NCBI GenBank assembly: GCA_030602315.1
Contig: JAUVZY010000009.1
Span: forward strand, 1-64,000
DNA from: Pseudomonadaceae bacterium
Lineage (GTDB): Bacteria > Pseudomonadota > Gammaproteobacteria > Pseudomonadales > Pseudomonadaceae
DNA: 64,000 nt
Direction: 5' to 3'
Shown: piece by piece, positions 27,503 to 37,157 of the stretch
Position numbering within the stretch: the first letter of the stretch is position 1
Layout: every line of letters starts with the position of its first letter
Notes under the pieces: model-generated
The model's input: the letters and a program-made list of their open reading frames with translations, nothing else
Databases searched by the model: none
Told to the model about the DNA's origin: nothing
Position numbers and translations under genes: made by a program

Positions 27503-29065
27503 GTGCGCAATTCCTCCAGCAACGGCGTCGAACGGACGTTTCCGGCGCAGCAGCGCCTGATTTCGGCCACCGACACCCACGGAAAGATCATCTACTGCAA
27601 CGCCGAGTTCGAAGCCATCAGCGGTTTCTCCCGCGAGGAGCTGATCGGCAGCGCGCACAACATCGTCCGCCACCCGGACATGCCCGCGCCGGTGTTCGCC
27701 CTCATGTGGCGCTACCTGAAAGCCGGCAAGAGCTGGATGGGCATCGTCAAGAACCGCTGCAAGAACGGCGACTACTACTGGGTGAACGCCTACGTCACCC
27801 CGATCGTGGAAAACGGCCAGGTGACCGGCTTCGAGTCGGTGCGCGTCAAGCCCACCCGCGAACAGATCGCCCGGGCCGAGGCGCTCTACCAGCGTATCCG
27901 CGCCGGCCGGCCGGCGGTCCCGCTGGCGCGCCGACTGGCCGAAGCCTCGCGCCGTTTCGCCGTGCCGCTGGCCAGCGCGGCGCTGGCGGGGGCGGCGGTC
28001 GCCCTGCTGCCGGCGTGGCCGGCGGCCGGCGCGGTACTGGCACTGTTTCTGCTGGCCGGCTGGCTTGGCGACCGGCGTGAACAACGCAGCGTCGAGCAGC
28101 TGCTGGCAGCCTCGCCGCAGGTGTACGCCGACCCGCTCAGCGCGCTGACCTATACCGACCGGCTCGGCCCGGCGGCGCGCCTGGAGATGATGACCATCAG
28201 CGAGAGCGCCCGGCTGCGCACGGTGCTGACCCGCCTGGGCGATCTGGCCCAGCAGGTGGCCGAAGCCGCGGAGCATTCCTCGAGCCTGTCGCAGGACATG
28301 GAACAGGCGCTGGAACACCAGCGCAGCGAAACCGACATGACCGCCGCCGCGGTGCACCAGATGGCCACCTCGATCAGCGAAGTGGCCGATCACGTCCAGC
28401 ACACCGCCGAAGAAGCGCAGACCGCCACCCGCCTGGCCGAGCGCTGCGAAGCGGTGTCGCAGACCTCGCGCGCCGCCATCGAGGTGCTGGCCGACACGGT
28501 CTCGCAGATCAGCGACGCGGTGAACCGCCTGGCCAGCGAAACCCAGCAGATCAATCAGATGGCCTCGATCATCCAGGGCATCGCCGAGCAGACCAACCTG
28601 CTGGCGCTCAATGCGGCGATCGAAGCGGCACGCGCCGGCGAGCACGGCCGGGGCTTTGCCGTGGTGGCCGACGAGGTGCGCGCACTGGCCAGCAAGACCC
28701 GTGAATCCACCGAGCAGATCGGCGCAATCATCGCCTCGCTCACCAAGGGGGCCGACGGCGCGGTGGAAATCGCCCGCACCGGCCTGGCCGAAGCCGACCA
28801 CGGTGTCGCGCAGGTCCTGGAAACTCAGCAGGCCCTGCTCGGCATCCGCGCGGCGGTGGACAAGATCAGTGCCATGAGCCAGCAGATGGCGGCCGCCTCC
28901 GAAGAACAGACCCACGTCGCCGAAGACATCGCCCGCCAGGTCAGCAACGTCGCCGTCACCGTCGAGGAAACCGCCGGCAATGCCAACGCCTCGGCGCTGC
29001 GCAGCCACGAAATGCATCAGGTGTCGCAATCGCTGCGGGCGCTGGTGGAGCGCTTCAACCGCTGA
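27503..29065 (+). CDS. aer: Aerotaxis/energy-taxis receptor Aer
   Basis: The protein has 520 residues from a GTG at 27503 (AAAAGG lies 12 bases upstream); an earlier in-frame ATG would add 41 unlike residues. A PAS domain (about residues 15-120: [47 protein letters not shown] split by reading as [14 protein letters not shown] and YWVNAYVTP) should bind FAD. A membrane hairpin lies near residues 150-185, and a signalling domain has [20 protein letters not shown]. The architecture and length match Pseudomonas Aer. It senses redox through the cytoplasmic flavin and signals to CheA. Confidence 0.93.
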   Translation: MRNSSSNGVERTFPAQQRLISATDTHGKIIYCNAEFEAISGFSREELIGSAHNIVRHPDMPAPVFALMWRYLKAGKSWMGIVKNRCKNGDYYWVNAYVTPIVENGQVTGFESVRVKPTREQIARAEALYQRIRAGRPAVPLARRLAEASRRFAVPLASAALAGAAVALLPAWPAAGAVLALFLLAGWLGDRREQRSVEQLLAASPQVYADPLSALTYTDRLGPAARLEMMTISESARLRTVLTRLGDLAQQVAEAAEHSSSLSQDMEQALEHQRSETDMTAAAVHQMATSISEVADHVQHTAEEAQTATRLAERCEAVSQTSRAAIEVLADTVSQISDAVNRLASETQQINQMASIIQGIAEQTNLLALNAAIEAARAGEHGRGFAVVADEVRALASKTRESTEQIGAIIASLTKGADGAVEIARTGLAEADHGVAQVLETQQALLGIRAAVDKISAMSQQMAAASEEQTHVAEDIARQVSNVAVTVEETAGNANASALRSHEMHQVSQSLRALVERFNR

Positions 29066-29133
29066 GGGAACCGCACGCACAGCGGCTTGCCCAACGCCGC
29101 AACCGGGGCCTGCGCCCCGCATCGGGCATTGTC

Positions 29134-29712
29134 ATGGGCGAACTCTTCGAGCGACCGCTGAACCAGCTGTTGCAGGACCTCGGCGCTGCCCGGCCGACGC
29201 CCGGCTGCGGCGCCGCAGCCGCCCTGGTGGCGGCCAGTGGCCTGGCCCTGGTACGCAAGGCGCTGGCCGTCAGCGCCGCCCGGGCGCCAGAGCCGCGCCT
29301 CGTCGCGCTGCTCGAGCGCGCCGACCATCTGTTGCCCGCCTTCGCCGACTACGCCATGGCCGACCAGGCGGCGTTCCAGCGCCTGGTCAAGGCCCAGGCC
29401 GATACTCTGGAGCAGGACGCGGCCCGCCGGCAGGCCTGTGCCGTGCCCCTGGCCAGCGCCCATCAATGCCTGCAGGCACTGGATATCGCGCAACACGGCT
29501 GGCCGTTGTGCGCGGCGGTGGTCCGCAGCGACCTGCTGGCCGGCGCACGGCTGTTGCACGCCGCGCTGCTGGCGGCGCTGACCGCGGTCGACGCCGACCT
29601 GGTCGACCTGCCCCCCGCCGAGCAGCAGCAGGTCCGGGCGAGTCGTGCGCACCTGGCCCGGCGGGCGCGCCAGCAGCTGCGGCAACTGTTGAAACGCGCG
29701 CGCCAGCGCTGA
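29134..29712 (+). CDS. Cyclodeaminase/cyclohydrolase-family protein (FchA/FTCD C-terminal-like)
   Basis: The protein has 192 residues, all helical. The opening LNQLLQDLGAARPTPGCGAAAALVAA fits the family signature PTPGGGS/A-A-A-L, with Cys in place of the middle Gly. The family includes methenyl-tetrahydrofolate cyclohydrolase and formimidoyl-tetrahydrofolate cyclodeaminase. No folate gene is adjacent, so the substrate is open. Spacing after aer is 68 bases. Confidence 0.7.
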   Translation: MGELFERPLNQLLQDLGAARPTPGCGAAAALVAASGLALVRKALAVSAARAPEPRLVALLERADHLLPAFADYAMADQAAFQRLVKAQADTLEQDAARRQACAVPLASAHQCLQALDIAQHGWPLCAAVVRSDLLAGARLLHAALLAALTAVDADLVDLPPAEQQQVRASRAHLARRARQQLRQLLKRARQR

Positions 29713-29823
29713 CGCCGGCACTCGGACCGAGCGCGATCAGACAAGAAAAGGCTTGTATCGTTCAGCTCTGCGCAAGGATTTTGAAGCGATTTGCGGAAAA
29801 AGTGCCGCTTTGAAAAATAAAGG

Positions 29824-29851
29824 TTTACTTCGCTTCGAAAGCGCGTAGAGT
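29824..29851 (+). promoter_or_regulatory. Probable sigma-70 promoter of the cold-shock gene
   Basis: TTTACT (29824-29829) and TAGAGT (29846-29851) are spaced by 16 bases and followed by GCGCC, as in many strong Pseudomonas promoters. Transcription starting near 29858 would give a leader of about 145 bases, the long 5' leader expected for a cspA-type gene. No other gene is seen in 29713-30001. Confidence 0.5.
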
Positions 29852-30001
29852 GCGCCCCACTGCTGCGTGATTGTCATCTCGATACCGTTTGATGCTCTGG
29901 CTAGTTCAGGACGTACATCTCCCCGGCTCGTTTTACTTCGCTCTCAGTCTCGGTGACGGGCCGTTCCGCCACCGCGATTTTCCAAACCTCGGAGACACAC
30001 C

Positions 30002-30211
30002 ATGTCCAATCGTCAAACTGGCACCGTCAAATGGTTCAACGATGAAAAAGGCTTCGGCTTCATCACCCCGACCGAAGGCGCCGATCTGTTCGTTCACTAC
30101 CGCTCGATCGAAAGCACCGGCTTCAAGAGCCTGAGCGAAGGCCAGCAGGTCAGCTTCGTTGTGGTCAAGGGCCAGAAGGGCCTGCAGGCCGATCAGGTTC
30201 AGGTCATCTGA
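30002..30211 (+). CDS. Cold-shock domain protein (CspA family)
   Basis: The protein has 69 residues, one cold-shock domain: [17 protein letters not shown] contains RNP1 (KGFGFI) and DLFVHYRSI contains RNP2 (LFVHY). Family members bind single-stranded RNA or DNA and act as RNA chaperones. The long leader and the strong terminator after it indicate a monocistronic, post-transcriptionally tuned gene. Confidence 0.95.
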   Translation: MSNRQTGTVKWFNDEKGFGFITPTEGADLFVHYRSIESTGFKSLSEGQQVSFVVVKGQKGLQADQVQVI

Positions 30212-30261
30212 CCCACCTGACGATCTGAGCCAGCCGCACACGCGGCGGCCCGGTCGACAAG

Positions 30262-30293
30262 AAAATGCCCGTATCTTCGGATACGGGCATTTT
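30262..30293 (+). terminator. Rho-independent terminator after the cold-shock gene
   Basis: A perfect 14-bp stem (30262-30275 pairs with 30280-30293) closes a TTCG tetraloop and ends in four T. The flanking A run makes it usable also from the minus strand, for the convergent nitrilase gene. Confidence 0.9.
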
Positions 30294-30325
30294 TCGTTAT
30301 GGGGCCGAAAACCCCGGCCCTCGCG

Positions 30326-31216
30326 CTAGCTCGGCAGGCGCCGGGTATGCGCCTCGAACTGCTCGGGCCAGTCGCGCCGGGTGAACACCTGCCCCTCCCG
30401 GCGCACCCGGCGCACCGCGTCGAGATCCAGATCGGCGATCAGCCATTGGCTCTGCTCGGGGCATAGCGCCGGACTCAGCGCCAGCACGCCGTCCGCCGGC
30501 AGGCCGTGATCGGGCGGCACGAACAGCCCGGCGCGCCCGTAGTTCTCGTCCAGCGCCGGCGACCAGGGCGCCAGCCCGACGGTCGGCGCCTGCAGCACGG
30601 CGCACTGGTTCTCCAGCGCCCGCGCCTGGCAGCCGATCCGCACCCGGTGATAGCCGGCTTCGCTGTCGGTGCAGCTGGGCACCAGCAGCAGGTCGGCCCC
30701 GGCCTCGGCCAGGCGTCGGCCCAACAGGGGAAACTCGCTGTCATAGCAGATCAGAATGCCGAGCCGACCGTGCGGCGTATCGAACAGCCTCAATCCCTCG
30801 CCGCCGGCGATGCACCAGTGTTCGCGCTCGAAGCGGGTCATGATCAGCTTGTCCTGATAGCCAAGACAGCCCTTGGCATCGAATAGCCAGGCGCGGTTGT
30901 GATAGCGCCCGTCGGCGGCTCGGACCGGGACGCTTCCCGGCTGCAGCAGCACCTCGAACTCGGCAGCCAGCGACTGGCACAAGCTCAGCCAGCGCGGCAG
31001 CAGCGGCTGGATGCCGTGGATGCTGGCGAGCAGGTCGCCGCGGGCGGCCGGCGCGAGCAACGCGCTGAGCACGAGCCCGGCGTATTCGGGCAACAGCAGA
31101 AGCTGCGCACCCGCCTCGGCCGCCTCGCCGCACAGGCCGCGCAGGTGCTCGGCGTAGGCCTCGAACGAACGGTGCGGCTCGATGGCGTACTGACACGCCG
31201 CCACGCGCAGGCTCAT
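30326..31216 (-). CDS. Carbon-nitrogen hydrolase (nitrilase superfamily)
   Basis: The protein has 296 residues with the catalytic triad in place: Glu in LLLLPEYAG (about residue 44), Lys in [12 protein letters not shown] (about 120) and Cys in [10 protein letters not shown] (about 156). These enzymes hydrolyse amides or nitriles in the cytoplasm. Its ATG overlaps the stop of the GNAT gene upstream (ATGA), so the two are co-translated; together they resemble the acyltransferase plus hydrolase pairing seen in amide turnover, but the substrate is unknown. Confidence 0.9.
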   Translation of the reverse strand: MSLRVAACQYAIEPHRSFEAYAEHLRGLCGEAAEAGAQLLLLPEYAGLVLSALLAPAARGDLLASIHGIQPLLPRWLSLCQSLAAEFEVLLQPGSVPVRAADGRYHNRAWLFDAKGCLGYQDKLIMTRFEREHWCIAGGEGLRLFDTPHGRLGILICYDSEFPLLGRRLAEAGADLLLVPSCTDSEAGYHRVRIGCQARALENQCAVLQAPTVGLAPWSPALDENYGRAGLFVPPDHGLPADGVLALSPALCPEQSQWLIADLDLDAVRRVRREGQVFTRRDWPEQFEAHTRRLPS

Positions 31217-31803
31217 GCCGGCAGTGCCTTGAGCCAGAACGCCATGGGCTTGGGGCTCGCTTCCGGCTCGTCCAGGTCCTTCCAGACGAACGAGGTCGCC
31301 AGCCCCGGCTGGGGCCGGTAGCCGCGCCGGCGCCAGAACTCGTCCAGCGGCTGGTAGTCGGCCGGCCGGCGCGGGTGGGCAGGGTCACGCTGCACGGCGC
31401 AGAACGCGCAGTGAGTCATGCCGCCCAGCCGGGCGGCGTGCGCCTCGCGCGCCTCGAAAAAGCGCACGCCGATACCGCGTCCACGGTAGGCCGGCAGCAG
31501 CACGGATTCGCCGAAGTAGAACACCCGCGCCGGATCGAAGCCCTGCAAGGCAAACGCCTGCTGCAGCGGCTCGGGCTCGTCCGCCAGCGGCACGCCGGTG
31601 GCAGCGCCGACCACCTGCGCTCCGTCCAGCGCCAGCACGAACAGGCTGCGCGCCGAGGCGGCGTAGGTGGAAAGGTACTCGCGCTCGTAGCCCGGTTCAC
31701 CGTCGTACAGGTAGGGAAAATCACGAAAGACACGGATGCGCAGGCGCGCCAGATCATCCAGATGGGCGGAAATCTCGGCGCCGCGAAGAGCACGTAGCTG
31801 CAT
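31213..31803 (-). CDS. GNAT-family N-acetyltransferase
   Basis: The protein has 196 residues from the ATG at 31803; an in-frame TTG 24 bases upstream is possible. The acetyl-CoA loop is [21 protein letters not shown], with R/Q-x-x-G-x-G/A in YRGRGIG (about residues 105-111). It lies first in a two-gene unit with the nitrilase. No substrate clue is seen. Confidence 0.85.
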   Translation of the reverse strand: MQLRALRGAEISAHLDDLARLRIRVFRDFPYLYDGEPGYEREYLSTYAASARSLFVLALDGAQVVGAATGVPLADEPEPLQQAFALQGFDPARVFYFGESVLLPAYRGRGIGVRFFEAREAHAARLGGMTHCAFCAVQRDPAHPRRPADYQPLDEFWRRRGYRPQPGLATSFVWKDLDEPEASPKPMAFWLKALPA

Positions 31804-31857
31804 GGTCGGGGAACGGGTTTCGGTCAAGAGGCAAAAACCATAGCACGCACCATGCCA

Positions 31858-32163
31858 TCAGCGGACGGCGACCACCCTGGCCGGCAGGGCGCCCGCCGCC
31901 GGCCGTCCCTGGCTGAGGTAGCGCGTGCAGCTGACGCGCAGGAAGGAGGCGAAATTCACCACCTCCCCGCGGTACTCCATCACCTCGTCGTACAGCTTGG
32001 TGATCAGCTGGTTGGTGGTCATGCCATCGACCTCGGCGATCTCCTGCAGGATGTCCCAGAACTGGTTTTCCAGCCGCAGGGTGGTCACCACGCCACGGAT
32101 GCGCAGCGAGCGCGAGCGATACTCGTAGAGGATCGGGTCGGCCTTCACATAGAGCTCGCACAT
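31858..32163 (-). CDS. Ribbon-helix-helix domain protein
   Basis: The protein has 101 residues. SRSLRIRGVVTTLRLENQFW is a beta-strand followed by a helix (WDILQEIAEVDGM) and TTNQLITKLYDEV, the RHH_4-type fold. The C-terminal third is less structured. It may be a small DNA-binding regulator. GGAGA precedes the start. It follows the DJ-1/PfpI gene by 15 bases and probably shares its transcript. Confidence 0.72.
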   Translation of the reverse strand: MCELYVKADPILYEYRSRSLRIRGVVTTLRLENQFWDILQEIAEVDGMTTNQLITKLYDEVMEYRGEVVNFASFLRVSCTRYLSQGRPAAGALPARVVAVR

Positions 32164-32178
32164 GCTGGCAGTCTCCGT

Positions 32179-32760
32179 TTACAGCTCGATGCGGGTGCCG
32201 AGCAGGCCGAGGAAGGCCGCCAGCCAGGCCGGGTGCGCCGGCCAGGCGGGCGCGGTGACCAGATTGCCCTCGACATGCGCCTGATCGATCGGCACCTCGG
32301 CATATTCGCCGCCCGCCAGACGCACCTCCGGCGCGCAGGCCGGGTAGGCGCTGCACTGGCGCCCGGCCAACACCCCGGCCGCCGCCAGCAGCTGGGCACC
32401 ATGGCAGACGGCGGCGATCGGTTTTTTCGCCGCATCGAAGGCACGCACCAGTTCGAGCACCTCGGCATTCAGACGCAGGTACTCCGGCGCGCGACCGCCG
32501 GGGATCAGCAGGGCATCGTAGTCCTCGGCGGCCACGCTGGCGAAGTCGGCATTGAGCTGGAAGTTGTGCCCGGGCTTCTCGCTGTAGGTCTGGTCGCCCT
32601 CGAAGTCGTGGATCGCCGTGCGCACGCTCTGGCCGGCGGACTTGCCGGGACACACGGCATGCACCACGTGGCCGACCATCTGCAGCGCCTGAAAAGGCAC
32701 CATGGTTTCGTAATCCTCGGCGTAATCGCCGACCAGCATGAGAATCTTCTTCGCAGCCAT
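32179..32760 (-). CDS. DJ-1/PfpI-family protein
   Basis: The protein has 193 residues with the family nucleophile elbow [10 protein letters not shown] (Cys about residue 118) and the conserved acid in DYAEDYET (about residue 15-18). The middle [14 protein letters not shown] is typical of PfpI/YhbO-like members, which act in protein or glyoxal repair and stress. AGGAGGT stands before the ATG. It leads the unit with the RHH gene. Confidence 0.88.
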   Translation of the reverse strand: MAAKKILMLVGDYAEDYETMVPFQALQMVGHVVHAVCPGKSAGQSVRTAIHDFEGDQTYSEKPGHNFQLNADFASVAAEDYDALLIPGGRAPEYLRLNAEVLELVRAFDAAKKPIAAVCHGAQLLAAAGVLAGRQCSAYPACAPEVRLAGGEYAEVPIDQAHVEGNLVTAPAWPAHPAWLAAFLGLLGTRIEL

Positions 32761-32837
32761 CGAACCACCTCCTGATGAGTGAGAGCCCTAGCTTGGGCGA
32801 TCCGCCGCGACCTGGGGTAACAGCCGGCTACTACCGA

Positions 32838-34001
32838 TCACACGCGGCGATCGAGAAAGTAAAGCACCACCCGGTCGAGCCAGCCCCAGACGTGCTGGCG
32901 AACCCGCTTGAGCAGCGGCCGGCGCTGCCATTCCTCCAGGCTCACCTCTCGGCTCTTCTGGAAATCGGCGATGAAGCAGTCCACCACCTGGCCGACCAGC
33001 GCGGTGTCGGTCGCCTCCAGATTGGCCTCCAGATTCCAGCGCAGGTTCCAGCGGTCGAAGTTGCACGAGCCAAGGGTCACCCAGTCGTCCACCAGCACCA
33101 CTTTCATGTGCGAAAAGCCCGCCTGGTATTCGTGGATGCGCACCCCCGCGCGCAGCAGACGGTGATAGAAACGCTGCCCGGCGTAGCGCACCGGCGGATG
33201 GTCGGTATCGCGCCCGGTGAGCAGCAGCTGCACATCCACGCCGCGCCGTGCCGCGTGGATCAGCGCGCGGCGGATCTTGCCGGTCGGCAGGAAATACGGC
33301 GTGGCCAGGTAGATGCGCTGCTCGGCCCGGCGGATCTGACGCATCAGGCTGTGCAGGATGTCGCGATGCTGGCGCGCCGCGGCATAGGCAACCCGGCCCA
33401 TGCCGACGCTCGAGGTCGGCCGCGGCGGGATGCGCGGCAGGCGCTGGGGCAGCGGAAACTCCCAGATGTGCCGCTCCAGGCAATGTTCCCACTGGGCGTC
33501 GAACAGCCGCTGCCAGTCGGCCAGGATCGGCCCCTCCATGCACACCATGACTTCATGCCAGTTGGCCTGCTGCGTGTCGGGATCCCAGAAGTCGTCGGTA
33601 AAACCCGCGCCGCCGACAAACCCCAGCGCGCCGTCCACCAACAGCAGCTTGCGATGATCGCGGTGCAGGTTGCGCAGGCGCAGGCGCCAGGCCAGGGCGT
33701 TGTAGGTGCGCAGCTCCACCCCGGCGCCGAGCAGGCGCTCACGCATCAGCGGCCCAAGCTTCATCGAGCCGAAGCCATCGAACAGGCACCGCACCCGCAC
33801 GCCGTGATCGGCGGCGGCCACCAGCGCACTGATCAGCCGCTCGGCGCAGCGCCCGTCCTCGACCAGATACAACTCCAGATCGATCTGCCGGCGGGCCTGA
33901 TCGATCGCCTCGAGCATGCGTGGGAAGAATTCGGAACCATCTACCAACAGGCGGAAGGTGTTGTCACTGCTCCAGGGAAATACCGGACCGGCAATCCTCA
34001 T
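32838..34001 (-). CDS. Cardiolipin synthase-like phospholipase D family protein (ClsB-type)
   Basis: The protein has 387 residues and two HKD motifs: HRDHRKLLLVDGALGFVGG (about residues 112-130) and SHMKVVLVDDWVTLGSCNFD (about residues 300-319). No N-terminal membrane helices are seen, which fits ClsB/YbhO-like soluble or peripheral enzymes rather than ClsA. The reaction would join phospholipid head groups at the inner membrane. It lies 24 bases after the YceI gene on the minus strand. Confidence 0.87.
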   Translation of the reverse strand: MRIAGPVFPWSSDNTFRLLVDGSEFFPRMLEAIDQARRQIDLELYLVEDGRCAERLISALVAAADHGVRVRCLFDGFGSMKLGPLMRERLLGAGVELRTYNALAWRLRLRNLHRDHRKLLLVDGALGFVGGAGFTDDFWDPDTQQANWHEVMVCMEGPILADWQRLFDAQWEHCLERHIWEFPLPQRLPRIPPRPTSSVGMGRVAYAAARQHRDILHSLMRQIRRAEQRIYLATPYFLPTGKIRRALIHAARRGVDVQLLLTGRDTDHPPVRYAGQRFYHRLLRAGVRIHEYQAGFSHMKVVLVDDWVTLGSCNFDRWNLRWNLEANLEATDTALVGQVVDCFIADFQKSREVSLEEWQRRPLLKRVRQHVWGWLDRVVLYFLDRRV

Positions 34002-34025
34002 GCACCCTTTGCCTCATGACTGTCC

Positions 34026-34628
34026 TCACTGACAGGCAGGGCCACCGTCCGGCGGACAGGGCCTGCGCTGGAAATCGAGAATCGCCGACACCGGCACCTC
34101 CGAGGCGATCGAAGGCAGGTTGGCGACCTGTTTCAGCTTATCGAGTCCTTCCTTGAGGGCAAAGAGCTCGGCCTTGATCAGTACCGGCTCGGTGGTGACG
34201 ACCTGGATGCGCGAATCGGCCAGCCGGCTGACCAGCACCTCGGCCTTGAGCCGCTGGCGATGACCGTGCAGGCTCAATTGAAAGTCCAGCGTATCGACCT
34301 GGGCCTGCCCGACCGGCAGTTGCTCCCACAGCGCTAGATCCACCTGCGCCTCCAGCTCGGCCTGGGGAAAACGCTGCGCCTCGAACAACAGCTCGCGCAT
34401 GCGCTCGGCTTGCAGGGCCATGCCTGCCTCGAGCGCAGCGAACGGCAGCACCACGCGCACCGCACCGGCGGCATCCACCGCGCCGCTGACCTCGGTGAAA
34501 CGATGCACGTCGGCAATCTCGCCGCGCTTGACCGACACGAAGCTGACCCGCGAGAACGCCGGCTCCACACGCCACTCGGCGAGCGCCAGGCCAGGCAGGA
34601 TGAGCAAGGCAAACAGCAAAGAGCGCAT
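34026..34628 (-). CDS. YceI-like periplasmic lipocalin-fold protein
   Basis: The protein has 200 residues with a signal peptide (ending LALAEWR, residue 18). The strand pattern WRVEPAFSRVSFVSVKRG, RFTEVSGAVDAAGAVRVVLP and FDFQLSLHGH-like repeats is that of YceI, a calycin-type barrel that can bind polyisoprenoids. The C-terminus adds a Cys pair in a Pro-rich tail (RRPCPPDGGPACQ). GGAGG precedes the start. It leads a two-gene unit with the cardiolipin-synthase-like gene. Confidence 0.83.
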   Translation of the reverse strand: MRSLLFALLILPGLALAEWRVEPAFSRVSFVSVKRGEIADVHRFTEVSGAVDAAGAVRVVLPFAALEAGMALQAERMRELLFEAQRFPQAELEAQVDLALWEQLPVGQAQVDTLDFQLSLHGHRQRLKAEVLVSRLADSRIQVVTTEPVLIKAELFALKEGLDKLKQVANLPSIASEVPVSAILDFQRRPCPPDGGPACQ

Positions 34629-34758
34629 TCGGCCTCCAGAAATGCAGCGGCCCGACGGTTCGTGGCAACTGAACAGTCGGGCCGGGAAGAAGGTGCCGCT
34701 ATGCGCTATAGGTCACCGGCTGCGGGGATGAGTTCCGCAGCGGTGCCGGGGCAAGCCT

Positions 34759-35553
34759 TCAGGAGACCATGCGCGGGAGCGAATAATCATCCTGGGTGAG
34801 CAGGTCCATGCCGCACTCGAGCTTTTCGATCCAGTCGAGGAAGCTGGTGATCATCTGGCGACCGGCGAATGGACGGCCGTGCTGCGGCACGATCATTTCC
34901 ACGTCCATCTTGCGCACCATGTTGGCCCACAGGCGGCAGACCTTGTTGCTGGCCATGTAGCGGCGGTGGAAACCTTCCATGTGCTGGATGTGGCTCTGGA
35001 AATCGGTCACCGGCGAGGCGTCGTCCACCAGGCTGGCGCCCATGTCGCCGGAGAACAGAATCTTGGCCACCGGATCGTAGAGCTGGAAATTGCCCACCGA
35101 GTGCAGGAAATGCGCCGGCACGGCGACCAGCTTGCTGCGACCGAGCGGGAAGGTCATGCCCCGGTCGGGCAGCGGAATCACGCGGTCGAAGGTCGAGATG
35201 CCGTGGCTGATCGCCAGGTAGTTGGCGGTCAGGTGGGGCAGGAAACGCGCCCAGAGCTTGGAGCAGATCACCTTGGCGCGGGTGTGCAGCAGCCACTTGT
35301 CCAGCGAGGCGATGATGTCCGGGTCCTGGTGGGAGGCGAAGATGTAGGTCAGGTCCGACACCGGGATGTGCTTGGACAGCTCCAGCGACAGCGGGGTGTA
35401 GGTCAGGTCACCACCCGGATCGAGCAACAGGTACTGTTCGTTGTCGGTGATCAGAAACTGGTTTGATTGAACCCCGTCGCCGCTGACCAGGTCATCGAAC
35501 AACAAGCATTGGTGAGTACCGTTATCGAACAGCACGATCGGTTCGCGGCGCAT
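34759..35553 (-). CDS. Di-iron metallo-beta-lactamase-fold protein (flavo-diiron core without flavodoxin)
   Basis: The protein has 264 residues and is a metallo-beta-lactamase fold of the oxygen-binding di-iron (ODP) type: FASHQDPDIIASL (metal ligands), VPAHFLHSVGNFQLYD, LFSGDMGASLVDD and MIVPQHGRPFAG. Flavo-diiron NO/oxygen reductases share this core but carry a C-terminal flavodoxin domain, which is absent here. The role could be gas sensing or reduction with a separate partner. The ATG at 35553 is chosen because GAGG is 9 bases upstream; the ATG at 35559 would be too close to it. Confidence 0.8.
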   Translation of the reverse strand: MRREPIVLFDNGTHQCLLFDDLVSGDGVQSNQFLITDNEQYLLLDPGGDLTYTPLSLELSKHIPVSDLTYIFASHQDPDIIASLDKWLLHTRAKVICSKLWARFLPHLTANYLAISHGISTFDRVIPLPDRGMTFPLGRSKLVAVPAHFLHSVGNFQLYDPVAKILFSGDMGASLVDDASPVTDFQSHIQHMEGFHRRYMASNKVCRLWANMVRKMDVEMIVPQHGRPFAGRQMITSFLDWIEKLECGMDLLTQDDYSLPRMVS

Positions 35554-35711
35554 GGACATACCTCGTCAAGAAAACCGGATCAGTATCCTCGACCAGTCCG
35601 CGCACACTCGATGATCTGGATCAAATTGCCAGCGTGCATTGACCACAAATCCGCAATATTGGCGCGACGCACGGAACCTGCATGACGCGGCGCCGCTGTT
35701 ATGCTCGCCCG

Positions 35712-36290
35712 ATGAACTACCTCGCCCACCTGCATCTGGCCGGGCCGCACGCAGAGGCCCGCCTCGGCGGGCTCTACGGCGACTTCGTCAAGGGTCCGCT
35801 GGACGGACGCTGGCCTGCCGGCATCGAGGCCGGCATCCGCCTGCATCGCCAGATCGACGCCTTCACCGACAGCCACCCGCTGGTCCTGCAGGCCCGGGCG
35901 CGCCTGCCCGCGCCGCATCGCCGCACCGCCGGCATTCTCGTCGACCTGTTCTTCGACCACTGCCTGGCACGCCACTGGAGCCGCTATGCGGACCAGCCGC
36001 TTGGTCAGTTCACTGCCGAGGTCTACCACCTGCTGCTGCAGCAGAAGGCGCTACCCGGCCGACTGCAAAGCATCGCACCGCGCATGGCCAGCGACGACTG
36101 GCTGGGCAGCTACCAGCACTTCGACACCCTCGCCCAGGTACTCGACGGCATGCAGCGCCGCCTGTCGCGCCCGCTGCCGCTGCGCGAGGGCTTCGCACAG
36201 CTCGAGTCGCTGTATGCGCCGCTGACGGCCGATTTCGCCGCGTTCTACCCGCTGCTCCAGCGTTTTGCCGCAGGCAATCACGTCAGCTGA
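35712..36290 (+). CDS. acpH: Acyl carrier protein phosphodiesterase (AcpH-like)
   Basis: The protein has 192 residues. MNYLAHLHLAGPHAEARLGG, GLYGDFVKG, GIRLHRQIDAFTDSHP and DLFFDHCLARHW match AcpH, which removes phosphopantetheine from ACP, with HD-type metal ligands. An in-frame start 30 bases upstream would precede the conserved MNYLAHL. It stands alone. Confidence 0.88.
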   Translation: MNYLAHLHLAGPHAEARLGGLYGDFVKGPLDGRWPAGIEAGIRLHRQIDAFTDSHPLVLQARARLPAPHRRTAGILVDLFFDHCLARHWSRYADQPLGQFTAEVYHLLLQQKALPGRLQSIAPRMASDDWLGSYQHFDTLAQVLDGMQRRLSRPLPLREGFAQLESLYAPLTADFAAFYPLLQRFAAGNHVS

Positions 36291-36485
36291 ACTGGCGCAC
36301 GCTTTCGCCGGATTTCCCGCGAGCACGCTGCGATCCGCCAAACACGACGCATTTTTCCCGATACCTCCAAGGGTATGGTGCGCCGCCGCCAGACGCGCCT
36401 GGCGGGCGGAACTTTGCGCTGGCGCATCACTCCTAGCGACGTGGTCAAGGCCGACTGATGCATATGATTCCTGGAGGGAAGACAG

Positions 36486-37121
36486 ATGGCCGGTGAACAT
36501 CTCCTGACAGCCGAAGAGCTGGCCTACCTCACCGAGGTGACCAGCAACGCGGCTGGGAGAAAACAGAAGCAGGCGCACGCATCGCCCAGCTTTCGCGTCG
36601 AAGGCAACTGGGAGGCCAGTGAGCTCTTGACCCGGCTGGCTGCCAATTGCCAGCTTTCGCTTGATGCCGCGTTCGGTCGCTTTTGCCTGTCCTTCCCGCT
36701 GACGGTGGTCGAAGACGAGTTTCACAGCCTGCATCTGGAACTCTCGCCGCCGACCATCTATGAAGACGGCCCCAAATCGAGAGTCTGGCGCCTGCAGCTG
36801 AGCAAACCCCTGCCGCTGCTGGAAGCCGACGGCGGACGCAGCAGCCTGCGCGTGCGCGAACTCAGCCCGAACGGCCTGGTGGTCGATACGCTGCGGCGCA
36901 AACCGGCGCCCGAACACTTTCATCTGCACCTGCCGCTACCCGACGGCGAGGCCCTGCCGGTTTCGGCCCATCGCGTGCGGGTACGCGAAGACGGCCTGAC
37001 CGCCTACGAGGTCGAGTTCGCCGAGGCCGCCGATACCGAGCGCCTGCGCCGCTTCATCTTTACCCAGCACCTGCGCCTGCACCCCGAACTGCGCCCCGAC
37101 GTTCCTGCCCACCTCGTGTAA
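36486..37121 (+). CDS. PilZ-domain-like protein
   Basis: The protein has 211 residues: an N-terminal helical/beta region (1-115) and a C-terminal part with SLRVRELSPNGLVVDTL (about residues 121-137) followed by beta-strands (FHLHLPLPDGEALPVSAHRV). ELSPNG resembles the D/N-x-S-x-x-G of PilZ, but the usual RxxxR just before the barrel is not evident, so c-di-GMP binding is uncertain. CTGGAGGGAAGACAG provides a good ribosome site before the ATG. Confidence 0.6.
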   Translation: MAGEHLLTAEELAYLTEVTSNAAGRKQKQAHASPSFRVEGNWEASELLTRLAANCQLSLDAAFGRFCLSFPLTVVEDEFHSLHLELSPPTIYEDGPKSRVWRLQLSKPLPLLEADGGRSSLRVRELSPNGLVVDTLRRKPAPEHFHLHLPLPDGEALPVSAHRVRVREDGLTAYEVEFAEAADTERLRRFIFTQHLRLHPELRPDVPAHLV

Positions 37122-37157
37122 GCTGTCCGCCGCATTCCGGCAGGCGAACCCTACGCG

